The translations under genes were made by a program, and so were the position numbers. Shown here one piece after another: positions 8,282-16,612 of a DNA stretch of 64,000 nt. The DNA is from Mycobacterium bourgelatii (lineage in GTDB: Bacteria; Actinomycetota; Actinomycetes; Mycobacteriales; Mycobacteriaceae). How positions within the stretch are numbered: the first letter of the stretch is position 1; each line of letters starts with the position of its first letter. The DNA lies in contig NZ_BLKZ01000002.1 in NCBI RefSeq assembly GCF_010723575.1, positions 62,001 through 126,000 of the forward strand, in the 5' to 3' direction. The notes under the pieces are model-generated. The model did no database searches, was not told where the DNA came from, and saw nothing but the letters and a program-made list of their open reading frames with translations.

Positions 8282-9282
8282 ACCACCAAATCCTGCTGCC
8301 CGAACGACACTTCGCCGATGTTGGGCAGGTGGACCTCGCCGTTGGTGCAGGTATAGGCCGGGGTGGTTGGCCCTTCGTCGACGAGTGAGTCGCGCAATCC
8401 CTCGATCAGGGAGGGCACCAGCGACAGGCCGGCGATGATCGTCGGCGTCTGTGGAAACATCCGGCTCACCAGGTCATAGGCGGGCACGGTCGTTCCGTCA
8501 AACGTGCGTTCCGCGTATTGCAGGGTGTGGACCAGACTGCGCATCAACGGCAGTTCGATGTCGAGCGAAGTATTAAAGTCGTTGGCCTTGGCCGTAAACG
8601 ACGCCAGCAGTCCGTTCAGCGTGGTGATGACGTGGAACAGCTGCTGGGACTTGCCGCCCAGGTCGTTCGATATCTCACCGAGGTTGCGCAGCAGCACCGT
8701 AATGGCGGCCTGGCGATTTGCGGCGAACTTTGTGATGGTGTCCAGATCGTGCAGCAGTGGTCCGAGCCCGCTGTCGTCACCCTGGATCAACCGGAGCAGG
8801 TTTTCGCCGAACTGGTTGATCTGGGCGGCGTCGAGCGTGTCGAATACCGGCCGGAATCCGTTGAACAGCTTGGTGATATCGAACGATGGAATGGTCTGTC
8901 CCACCGGCACGGTCGCCCCAGCGGCCAACCGTTCACCCGCGGCGCCCGACTGGACCAGTTCCAGGTAGCGCTGTCCCAGCAGGTTCTGAAACCGCACGGC
9001 GACGACGGTGTCCTTGTACAGGGGATTGGCGGTCAACGCGGTGAAATCAACCCGGGCCATCTGGCCTTCGAGGCGGATCGCCTCGACCTTGCCTACCTGC
9101 ACGCCGGCGATTCGGACGTCATTGCCGGCGTCCAGGCCGGAGACGTCGGTGAAGACCGCCGAGTAGTGGTTGACCGTTCCGCTGACCGGATTGCGCAGGG
9201 CGGTCAAAAGCATCAGCCCGCACACCGTGGCGACGGTGGTGAATAGGGCGACCCAAAAGACAGAGCTGGTCAGCTTTTTCAT
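8272..9282 (-). CDS. Mce family protein B
   Basis: A 336-residue protein beginning MKKLTSSVFWVALFTTVATVCGLMLL (membrane anchor), followed by the Mce core (TDVSGLDAGNDVRIAGVQVGKVEAIRL) and the helical region. The C-terminal CTNGEVHLPNIGEVSFGQQDLVVCQ has a Cys pair. Overlaps mceA by 4 bp (ATGA) and mceC by 10 bp. Confidence 0.9.
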   Translation of the reverse strand: MKKLTSSVFWVALFTTVATVCGLMLLTALRNPVSGTVNHYSAVFTDVSGLDAGNDVRIAGVQVGKVEAIRLEGQMARVDFTALTANPLYKDTVVAVRFQNLLGQRYLELVQSGAAGERLAAGATVPVGQTIPSFDITKLFNGFRPVFDTLDAAQINQFGENLLRLIQGDDSGLGPLLHDLDTITKFAANRQAAITVLLRNLGEISNDLGGKSQQLFHVITTLNGLLASFTAKANDFNTSLDIELPLMRSLVHTLQYAERTFDGTTVPAYDLVSRMFPQTPTIIAGLSLVPSLIEGLRDSLVDEGPTTPAYTCTNGEVHLPNIGEVSFGQQDLVVCQ

Positions 9283-10355
9283 TCGTCACCCCCTGGCGGC
9301 GGCCCGGGCAGCCCAGGCGGCGGACCGGGCAGATCTGGCGCCGGCCCAGGAAGCGCGGCCGCGATGCCCGGCGCGGTGTTCATGATTACCTCAACGCGCA
9401 TCCGCACGTCGCCGTCGACCATCGGAAAAGCGGTGCTGGTGCGGTCGAGTAACCCGGAGATGCGATCGTAGGCCGGCGCCAGGCTGCCCAGCGCGTACAT
9501 ACCGGGGACCGCGGCGTTCATCGTTCCGTTCATCAGCGGAATGAGCCACGGGTTGTTCCGCAGCACGATGTCGCCGACATCGCCCAACAGCTGGCCCGTC
9601 TGGTGCATGACCAGGTTGGTGCGGTCCACGCCACCCGGCGCATTCAGGAAGCTCATCGAATTAACCAGGTCGGGCGCCAGGTTGAGGGCGGGCAGAACCG
9701 GGCCGAGACCGTTCAAGAACGACGCGAGCACCGAAAGCGAGTGTGACAGCGGCATTGTCTGGGAGTCGGCCAGGATCTTCGCGATATCCAGCCCCGCCTT
9801 GGTGGCCGGCTCGACAAGGTCCGCGTGGTTGCGTAGGACTTCGATGACGTGATTGAGCTCGGGTGTGTCGAGAATCCGACTCAGTCGCTGACCCTCCCGC
9901 AGCAACTCGGTGATCGTGGCCGCCTGGACGTCGGTGCGCACCGTCAACGTCTGATTCGGACGCAACTGAGGCCCCTTGCCCTCGCTGACGAGCTCAACCT
10001 CGGTCGTGCCAAAGAGATTCGACGAGGTGAACCGTGCGATCGTGTCTGACGTGAGCGCCTTCGCCTGCCGAGGGTCGAGCAGCACCGTCATTCTCTGCTT
10101 GTTGTAGCCGATGGTTTCGAGTTCCTTGACCGATCCAATGGCCATGCCGTGGAACTTCACCTCGGCCCCGGGCGCCAGGCCCTCGCCAATTGTGTTGGCG
10201 ATCATGGTCAATTTGAAGTTGTCAACATACTTCCCGGTGGTCGCCTGGTACACAAAGACGGCCCCGACGGTCAGGACCATGGCGACAATCAGGCCGCGAA
10301 GTCGGAGCGTGCCGGCGCTGGGCGGCCGCGCGGTTCGGGTGAGAAATGTTGGCAT
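9279..10355 (-). CDS. Mce family protein A
   Basis: A 358-residue first Mce subunit: membrane segment at about residues 20-40 (LRGLIVAMVLTVGAVFVYQAT), Mce core (LAPGAEVKFHGMAIGSVKELE), helical domain, and a Pro/Gly-rich tail made of LPGPPP-like units. Its sequence is clearly not Mce4A-like to my eye, so I do not assign the operon to Mce1-4. The substrate is probably a lipid or sterol by family; not determined here. It starts 2 bp after yrbEB. Confidence 0.9.
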   Translation of the reverse strand: MPTFLTRTARPPSAGTLRLRGLIVAMVLTVGAVFVYQATTGKYVDNFKLTMIANTIGEGLAPGAEVKFHGMAIGSVKELETIGYNKQRMTVLLDPRQAKALTSDTIARFTSSNLFGTTEVELVSEGKGPQLRPNQTLTVRTDVQAATITELLREGQRLSRILDTPELNHVIEVLRNHADLVEPATKAGLDIAKILADSQTMPLSHSLSVLASFLNGLGPVLPALNLAPDLVNSMSFLNAPGGVDRTNLVMHQTGQLLGDVGDIVLRNNPWLIPLMNGTMNAAVPGMYALGSLAPAYDRISGLLDRTSTAFPMVDGDVRMRVEVIMNTAPGIAAALPGPAPDLPGPPPGLPGPPPGGDE

Positions 10356-10357
10356 GC

Positions 10358-11227
10358 CTACCCCGACAGCCTCAACCCGGGGTTGTTGCCCCAGAACAGC
10401 AAGGTCAACAACATGTCCGAGACGACGATGGTGATCAAGCTGGCGCGAATCGCCCGTCCTGAGGCGCGTCCGACACCCTCCGGCCCGCCGCTCGCGTAAA
10501 ACCCCTCATAACAGTGGATCCCGATGATCAGGACGACGAAGACGACCGCCTTGATCGCCGAGTACACCACGTCGGATGGCTGCATGAACATGTCGAAGTA
10601 GTGGGTGTAGGTGCCGGATGCCTGATGCAGGCTCACCATCAGCGCGCAGGACAGATAGCTCAACGCCAACGTGAACAGGTACAGCGGAATGATGGTAATG
10701 ATCCCGGCGAGGACGCGGGTAGTCACCACGTAGGGAATCGCCGGGATCCCCTGAACCTCCAGCGCGTCGATCTCCTCAGCGATCCGCATGCTGCCGATTT
10801 CGGCGGTCATCCTGGTGGCGGCCTGCGCCCCGAAGCCGATGGCCGCGACCATCGGCGCCAGTTCCCGGGTGTTCGCGTAGGCCGAGATGAAGCCGGTGAG
10901 CGGACCCATCCCGACCATGTCCAGGACGGCGTAGCCGACGAGCCCAACCGCGCCACCGATCGCGATGCCCATGAACGCCAGCACGCCAATGGTGCCGCCG
11001 CCGACGATGATCGAGCCGTTGCCCCAGATCATGTCGACCAGAATCGTTCCGGTTTGCCGCCGGTAGCGCGTGATGGTGCGCGGCAGCGAAGCGATCACCT
11101 GGGCCAGGAAGGTGGCCTGGTGACCGAGGCGTTCGAAGACTGACCCGCCGCGGTTGAACACCAAATAACCGGCGCGCAGCGACGCGGCCATACCGTGCGG
11201 CATATGCCGCGATGGGGCGGCCATCAA
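10358..11227 (-). CDS. YrbE (MlaE-type) permease B of the mce operon
   Basis: A 289-residue integral membrane protein with about five to six hydrophobic segments. It carries the MlaE/YrbE signature (IGFGAQAATRMTAEIGSMRIAEEIDALEVQGI). It forms the inner-membrane permease with YrbEA, normally powered by a distant MceG ATPase (not in this window). Overlaps yrbEA by 4 bp. Two in-frame Met codons at the start and the N-terminal MPHGMAAS leave the exact start uncertain by some residues. Confidence 0.92.
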   Translation of the reverse strand: MMAAPSRHMPHGMAASLRAGYLVFNRGGSVFERLGHQATFLAQVIASLPRTITRYRRQTGTILVDMIWGNGSIIVGGGTIGVLAFMGIAIGGAVGLVGYAVLDMVGMGPLTGFISAYANTRELAPMVAAIGFGAQAATRMTAEIGSMRIAEEIDALEVQGIPAIPYVVTTRVLAGIITIIPLYLFTLALSYLSCALMVSLHQASGTYTHYFDMFMQPSDVVYSAIKAVVFVVLIIGIHCYEGFYASGGPEGVGRASGRAIRASLITIVVSDMLLTLLFWGNNPGLRLSG

Positions 11228-12141
11228 CCCACCTTCGTTGGCATGAACGTGGCAACCAGAGCGGTGATGCCCAGGTTCAGAACGAAGACCGTAACAACGC
11301 CCAAAACGACGGCCGCATTGACCGAGTCGGCCACGCCGCGCGGGCCGCCCTTCCGCGTCTCAAGGCCGCGCTGGCAGGCGATCAGGGTGACGATGATGCC
11401 GAAGAGCCACGTCTTGGCCAACGCCACCCCGACGTCGCCAACGGTCGCATACGACCCGAAGGAGGCGATGTAGCTGCCCGGGGTACCGGACTGGTAACCC
11501 ACGTTGACCACATAGCCGGCCGCCAGGCCCATGAAGATGATGAAAATGCAAAGCACCGGTGCAAGCAGAATGATCGCGGCCAGACGCGGCGTGACAAGTC
11601 GTTGGACCGGGTCGATGCCCATGACCCGCAACGCATCAACCTCGTCACGAATGGAGCGTGAACCCAGGTCGGTGGTCATCGCCGAGCTGGCCGCGCCGCC
11701 GAGCAGCAGTGCCGCCATGATCGGCGCGGCTTGGCCGATCACACCGAGGCCGCCGACCGCGCCGGAGATCGACGTCGCGCCGATTTGCTGAATGAGGTTG
11801 CCGACCTGCACCGCGATGATCACCCCGAAGGGGACGGCTATCAGCAAGGCGGGGATCGCGGTGACACCGACGATGAACGCGGCCTGGTTAAGCGTTTCCC
11901 GCCACGGATGGCGGAGTCGAAGGATGTCGGTGACCAAGTAGATCAGGGACTGCGCGCCCAGTTCGAAGAAGCGGCCGAGGGTCTGCAGACCTTGGTCGGT
12001 CCGTCGCACTAACCAACGCCCTGGCCTGGCCAGCGTCGCGAGGCGGGCCCGGGCGGGCCGACGTACCGGCGCGGCTGGGGACGCCGGAGCAGGTGGCTGA
12101 GCCGAAGCTTTTGTTTCCGCGAGTGAACTCAACGGCACCAA
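11224..12141 (-). CDS. YrbE (MlaE-type) permease A of the mce operon
   Basis: A 305-residue permease, first gene of the mce operon. The MlaE signature LLGGAASSAMTTDLGSRSIRDEVDALRVMGI is present, and transmembrane segments cover roughly residues 85-290. An unusual Ala/Pro-rich N-terminal extension of about 45 residues makes it longer than typical YrbEA. The first possible start is a TTG; GTG at 12138 or TTG at 12132 are alternatives, the last placed about 9 nt after AGGGAG. The operon reads yrbEA-yrbEB-mceA-B-C-D-E-F-mas, all minus strand with overlaps. Confidence 0.9.
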   Translation of the reverse strand: MVPLSSLAETKASAQPPAPASPAAPVRRPARARLATLARPGRWLVRRTDQGLQTLGRFFELGAQSLIYLVTDILRLRHPWRETLNQAAFIVGVTAIPALLIAVPFGVIIAVQVGNLIQQIGATSISGAVGGLGVIGQAAPIMAALLLGGAASSAMTTDLGSRSIRDEVDALRVMGIDPVQRLVTPRLAAIILLAPVLCIFIIFMGLAAGYVVNVGYQSGTPGSYIASFGSYATVGDVGVALAKTWLFGIIVTLIACQRGLETRKGGPRGVADSVNAAVVLGVVTVFVLNLGITALVATFMPTKVG

Positions 12142-12692
12142 CTCCCTGGCGCCCGGCGACCCGTATCAGTCGCTACCGCCGACAAAGCCTGCTCTGCGCA
12201 CAAAAAACTTGGCTTTGTACAGATTCGCGACATTCGAGGTTCCCTTGATCAACGCCGGGTTAGGAGTGATGAAGGGATGGTATTGAGTCCACATAGTGCC
12301 GCTGTGTACGTTATTGAATAGAGACGCAACGGTTATACAAACGTTATAGTCCTGTCTGTCCACATTTTTGACAGCAATCTCCTGTACGCCATTTACCCCT
12401 TGTGCGGGTTTGGTGATAGTTCCGGCCGCTGACGACAAACAAGCTGTTCAGACGGGTTAACGAGAGCGCGGCCACCCTCGTTTGTGCGACCGGGGACGGC
12501 TCCTTTACACCGGCTGGCGAAGTTCGCTCGCCTCGCGCGCTCCGCCGCTTTGCGTGTCGCAACTGAAGCCCTCTAATCGACGGGTGCCGAATATTGTCAA
12601 CCGATTGCTCGCGACGATCCGGCAAGCGGTTACACTTCGGACCACCACAAACTAATGTGATCTGACGCACAAGATCTGTGAGCAGGTAGAAC
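12142..12692. promoter_or_regulatory. 551-bp divergent intergenic region, mce operon / Abi-alpha gene
   Basis: About 550 bp with no convincing gene between yrbEA (minus) and the Abi-alpha gene (plus). The part from about 12180 to 12450 is visibly poorer in G+C than its surroundings. It must hold the mce promoter and that of the Abi-alpha gene; TAATGT at 12653-12658 is a candidate -10 for the latter. I searched by eye for the KstR core (AAC-N2-GTT) and did not find it. Open frames here have base use unlike the neighbouring genes and no family resemblance. Confidence 0.5.
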
Positions 12693-13841
12693 ATGAGCGA
12701 ATCGAACGGCCAGACGGGCAGGGAGTTGGCCCATGACGGCGAAACTCACCGGCCCGCCGAGTTGGAGGCGTACGCACAATTCTCCACGGCGCTTCGGGAC
12801 GCGGCAGGCGTCGTCGAGCACACGCGAGGCCTGTTCGTGCAGACGTTGCGTGCAGTGACCCATCCGCGGGACGCGGTCACCGGAGTCACGAACCTCATTA
12901 ATTACCTGTCGAATTCGAGCTCAGCGGTGCGTGAGATCGCAGCGGCTGCCAACGGCACGTCGCCCCGGGAGGTGGTCGAGATCGAGGCCGAGGTGCTACC
13001 CGCCGCGGCCCAGGAAGGGCAGCGGAGCGCCCCCGAATCCCATGGCTCGGCGGCAGCGCCGGCCAAAGCATCGGCGTCGCCGGCGCCAGTCGAGCACGCA
13101 GAGCCCGCACCGGCCGCAGAAGGCAACAAAGGTGGGCTGTTGGGTACGATGAGCCGCGTCGCCTCCCGCCCGGCCGGTTTGTTTGCTGAGACGCTACGGC
13201 AGGTGCAACAGGTGCAACATGGCGTCGCACCGTCAGCAGCCATCGACAACGTGGTCAGCTCGTTCCTGGGCACCACCGGCGTCCGGGATGAAACCGCAGA
13301 GTTGAAGAAGCGGGGCGAGGCGCTAATTCGAATTTCCTGTAAGCCCGAATATTCGCGTCGGGATGTGCATCCGTCATTTTCGAATATTCTCGACGAACTG
13401 CTTCCCGACGAGGCACGAATTCTTCGTTTTCTGGCCGTAGCCGGAACGCAGCCGGCCATCGATGTGCGGACGAAAACCCTCTTCCAAGTTGGTTCTGTCA
13501 AGTTAGCCGGTGGTGTCAATATGATCACCGAAATGGCGGGATGCAAATGGCCCGATCGCGGTTACCACTATCTGGCCAACCTTAATCGATTGGGCTTGAT
13601 CGATTTTTCTAAGGAGCCCGTAGAGGATTACCGGCGGTACGCGTTATTGGAAGTGCAACCGGTGGCCGTCGCGGCCATGGCTAAAGCGCCGAGATCGATC
13701 AGTGTTTACCGCAGCATTACGCTGACATCATTTGGTAAGCAATTCGTGGCCGCGTGCATCGACACCGAAGGTTACAACGGCGGTGGTTGGGCTACCGACG
13801 GTCGTCAGGACAAGATCATTGGGAAGGGCCCGCCCAGCTGA
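12693..13841 (+). CDS. Abi-alpha (DUF4393-like) domain protein
   Basis: A 382-residue soluble protein. Residues 1-75 are helical and hydrophilic. Residues 80-150 are an Ala/Pro/Glu-rich linker. A second helix-rich segment (GLLGTMSRVASRPAGLFAETLRQVQQV) echoes the first. The C-terminal ~150 residues (SFSNILDELLPDEARILRFLA..., QPAIDVRT, YLANLNRLGLIDF, ITLTSFGKQFVAAC) match my recollection of the Abi-alpha family, named for an abortive-infection association. That name does not prove phage defence here. It is convergent with the DUF445 gene, 9 bp apart at the 3' ends. Sure about the gene, moderate about the family. Confidence 0.75.
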   Translation: MSESNGQTGRELAHDGETHRPAELEAYAQFSTALRDAAGVVEHTRGLFVQTLRAVTHPRDAVTGVTNLINYLSNSSSAVREIAAAANGTSPREVVEIEAEVLPAAAQEGQRSAPESHGSAAAPAKASASPAPVEHAEPAPAAEGNKGGLLGTMSRVASRPAGLFAETLRQVQQVQHGVAPSAAIDNVVSSFLGTTGVRDETAELKKRGEALIRISCKPEYSRRDVHPSFSNILDELLPDEARILRFLAVAGTQPAIDVRTKTLFQVGSVKLAGGVNMITEMAGCKWPDRGYHYLANLNRLGLIDFSKEPVEDYRRYALLEVQPVAVAAMAKAPRSISVYRSITLTSFGKQFVAACIDTEGYNGGGWATDGRQDKIIGKGPPS

Positions 13842-13850
13842 TCGGGGCGT

Positions 13851-15209
13851 TTACCACCCGAACAGCAGCAGGTGCAGCGCGCCCACAGCGATGCCCAACA
13901 CCCCGCCGTGAACATAGAGCAACCACGCATCTTGTTCGATGGCCGAATACAGCATCTCGGAAAACTCGTGCGGCGGCAGGGCACGGAATTTCTCGGCCGC
14001 AAAGTCCGCGATCTTCTTTTCCCGCCGCTCACTGAACTCGTCGAACGACAATAAATCGGGCGCGAGCTCCACCGCTGCCAGACTGGCTTTCCGCTCCAGG
14101 ACTCCGACGTTGACTATTCCCAGCGACCGTGCGGTCACGGTGGCTATCGGGGTAAGGAGCTGCTCGACTTCTTCCGCCACCGCCTCCTCGATTAGCAGAG
14201 CGGTCTTATCACCACTGGCACCGAACAACAGCTCGTTGGCGAAGTTCGGAACCGTCATCACCTCGCGGGCGAGCATGAGTGAAATTTCGGCGGCGGCCTC
14301 GTGCTGGCGCTTGGGGAACAGCCCCTGCTTCCACGGGTACCGGTAGCGGGGCTTTGGGTCACCGGGCTCGAAGACCACCTTGACCGCGAGGTAGTTGACC
14401 ACGATCCCGATCAGCGCAGCGCCGGCGAGCACAACCAGCCACATCGGGACGGCGCTCAAGACGGGGGGATGCGCCTCGCGCACCCACGAGATGTAGAGGG
14501 CTAGCGGGATGCCGAAGAAGAACCCGAGGGCGCCGATCTTGACCATGAAGCGCAGCTCCGGGGCGCCCATGCCCTTGATGATGCCGACCAGAACAGCCGG
14601 GTTACGGCGCAAGTGGTTGACCACCATCAACTTCACGTTCAGCAGGTCGCTGATATTTTCGCCGATCTTCGCGAACACTCGCCGCGAGATTTGCGGCAGC
14701 CTTTCGTCCAGTGTCCGCAGTGTCTGGTTCTGCACGGCGACCGGCAGACTGCGCCAAAGTGTGCGGTGTTCGCTCTCGATGATGTCTTCAGCCAGTTGCC
14801 GAATATTCGGCCGCAAAGCATCCGCTAGGCGGTCGGCGAGTTCGGCCGGCCCAAGTTCCTCGTAGAAATCTCGGATGCTGCCGATCCGCGCGATCGACAT
14901 ATCAACGATCAGGCTGGCCATTTTCTCGGCACGACAGGGTATGAAGCCCTGGAAACCAAGGATGCCGTTGGGCGCGAAAATCGGCAGGATCTGCACTTTG
15001 CGCGGCAGGAACGGGAACACCGACCGCAACCCCGGCACGTAGAAACCGGTAAAGAAGACCGGCGCGAAGAGCATGATCACTCCGGTCCAGTTGGTGATCA
15101 GACCGGCGACCGCGCTGAAGATCGGGATGCTGACGAGATCGACGACAAACGCCGATTGGCCGGTCAGCTCCTCCCAATCGATGAACGGGCCTGAAGCGAT
15201 AACGCTCAT
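13851..15209 (-). CDS. DUF445 family membrane protein
   Basis: A 452-residue protein with a hydrophobic N-terminal pair of segments (VDLVSIPIFSAVAGLITNWTGVIMLFAPVFF), a helical soluble part (residues ~90-210), a central membrane pair (~215-280) and a C-terminal membrane segment (LLYVHGGVLGIAVGALHLLLFGW). The repeated pattern (GLITNWTGVIM.. and GIVVNYLAVKVVFEP) with the FLPRK/RIGSIRDF region fits the DUF445/YheB type; no biochemical function is established. GGAGG lies 7 nt before the ATG at 15209. It ends 9 bp from the Abi-alpha gene, so the two are separately transcribed. Confidence 0.82.
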   Translation of the reverse strand: MSVIASGPFIDWEELTGQSAFVVDLVSIPIFSAVAGLITNWTGVIMLFAPVFFTGFYVPGLRSVFPFLPRKVQILPIFAPNGILGFQGFIPCRAEKMASLIVDMSIARIGSIRDFYEELGPAELADRLADALRPNIRQLAEDIIESEHRTLWRSLPVAVQNQTLRTLDERLPQISRRVFAKIGENISDLLNVKLMVVNHLRRNPAVLVGIIKGMGAPELRFMVKIGALGFFFGIPLALYISWVREAHPPVLSAVPMWLVVLAGAALIGIVVNYLAVKVVFEPGDPKPRYRYPWKQGLFPKRQHEAAAEISLMLAREVMTVPNFANELLFGASGDKTALLIEEAVAEEVEQLLTPIATVTARSLGIVNVGVLERKASLAAVELAPDLLSFDEFSERREKKIADFAAEKFRALPPHEFSEMLYSAIEQDAWLLYVHGGVLGIAVGALHLLLFGW

Positions 15210-15637
15210 ACTGCGTCCTCCGAGTTGCCGAGAACATGCGGGGCTTGTTAGGGGGTGACTGATCGTAACAGTCTGGTGCTCGCCAAGTAATAGCCGCGAG
15301 GAAATTCAGCAACAGCGTTCGAAGGTAATGTTCGAGACGTCAAATCATTGGACAAGCGCCTACCCTATGCCTATGCCAAAGGACCCGATCGGTGCGCTAC
15401 GGCAACCACCACCCCGGATGCCGACAGATCGAAAGCCGTTGGCAACTGCCTGAATCGAACGCTCGAAGTTCGGTGGCGTGGTGCCGCCGCCGGCCACGTG
15501 TAAAGGGGTTCTGGGCACATTCAAATAAAAAATTTGCAATAGTGCAGGGTCTTCGTGACTGACCCAATTCACGCGTTGAGCCGCCCGCGGAAATTGACCA
15601 TTGGCGATGCCCCGCCGTGGCGGTATTGTGCAGCCGC
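15210..15637. promoter_or_regulatory. 428-bp divergent intergenic region
   Basis: Between DUF445 (minus) and the secreted-protein gene (plus). I see no gene, hairpin or family motif. A possible -10 for the downstream gene is TATTGT at 15624-15629, 8 nt before the ATG at 15638, which would make that transcript nearly leaderless. Confidence 0.4.
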
Positions 15638-16402
15638 ATGAAGCCCGCGACCCTAGTCACCGCGGTCATTGCGATCGCCATCGCCGGGGTCGTTTGTCCG
15701 TGGGCCCCGAGAGCTGGTGCCGATCCCAGGTACTTGGCACCTTGCGCGGTCACCGTTGCGGCGATCAATCCCAAGACCCAGCTGGCGCACTCGGACTGCC
15801 GGCTGCATGCCAACGATCGGGTCGGCGCGAATTTCGATGTGACTTACTTCAGCCTCCCCGAAGCGCCGGGACCCAGGGCGGTGAAGGTGGTCGTCACCGA
15901 CGGATCCGGCGCGGTCGTCCAGACGATCGACGAGCTACTCGAACCGTCCAGCCCGAGCGGCGTCGGATTACAGGATCTCGACGGGGACGGCCGCGAGGAA
16001 ATCATCATCCCGATCGCCCAGCACGTCTTCAACGGCAGCCCGAACACCCGCTTCTCGGTGTGGCGCGCGGAGGGCGACAGCACCCACTTCGAACGGACCC
16101 AGATGGTCGGCCAGGCGGCGTATCCCAGCGGCGACGGCTACGTCGTCAGCAACGGCGGATCGCCCACCAGCCGCGACCTCACCTTCTACCTGCCCACCGG
16201 GGCCGGATTCACCCTCGTCCTGGTCTTGACGATCGAGGCCGAGCAGGTAGAGCAGGGCACGAATCGTGTCCTGACCGTGAACTGCCGTGCGCACAAAGTA
16301 GATAGCCTGCAGGCCATCGACATGGACATCACCACCGCACAAGACACGTTCTGTGCGTCGCCGGCCGCTCGCGCCATTTGGCCCGACGCTCAACGCGTTT
16401 GA
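15638..16402 (+). CDS. Secreted protein with a DxDxDG motif, unknown function
   Basis: A 254-residue protein starting at ATG 15638; a GTG 21 bp upstream would only lengthen the signal. A Sec signal peptide (KPATLVTAVIAIAIAGVVCPW) ends near PRAGA/DP. The mature part is beta-rich and includes LQDLDGDGREEIIIPI (about residue 107), which resembles the calcium-binding D-x-D-x-D-G loop of FG-GAP-type repeats. There are five Cys in the mature chain, so disulfides are possible. No enzyme motif is seen. It stands alone at the hsaB end of the inserted block. Confidence 0.8.
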   Translation: MKPATLVTAVIAIAIAGVVCPWAPRAGADPRYLAPCAVTVAAINPKTQLAHSDCRLHANDRVGANFDVTYFSLPEAPGPRAVKVVVTDGSGAVVQTIDELLEPSSPSGVGLQDLDGDGREEIIIPIAQHVFNGSPNTRFSVWRAEGDSTHFERTQMVGQAAYPSGDGYVVSNGGSPTSRDLTFYLPTGAGFTLVLVLTIEAEQVEQGTNRVLTVNCRAHKVDSLQAIDMDITTAQDTFCASPAARAIWPDAQRV

Positions 16403-16440
16403 GTCGCCGGACGCCCGCCGCGGCCGCGCTCCCGGCTTCG

Positions 16441-16584
16441 CCGAGCGTGAGGGTAAATCCCCGGCCATCGCGATCATGGGGCCAGAGGCCACACAGCCGA
16501 CGAGCGACGCCGGTCGAGCCCTTCACCGAGCGTGGGGGTAAATGCCCGGCCATCGCGATCATGGGGCCAGAGGCCACACAGTCG
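16441..16584. repeat. Two direct copies of a 59-bp hairpin-bearing repeat
   Basis: Copies at 16441-16499 and 16526-16584 (offset 85 bp) differ at only a few positions. Each begins CCGAGCGTG, contains GGTAAAT, and carries the near-palindrome GGCCATCGCGATCATGGGGCC split by a short loop. They lie downstream of both the secreted-protein gene and hsaB (convergent), so they may act as terminators, or be members of a dispersed repeat family. Confidence 0.85.
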
Positions 16585-16612
16585 GCGCGAGAAGCGGCCT
16601 GGCGACCGAAAC

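Noticed and set aside
12166..12438. 90-residue minus-strand open frame upstream of yrbEA
   Set aside because: Its base use is unlike the neighbours, it has no family resemblance or clear ribosome binding site, and it lies in the low-G+C regulatory spacer.
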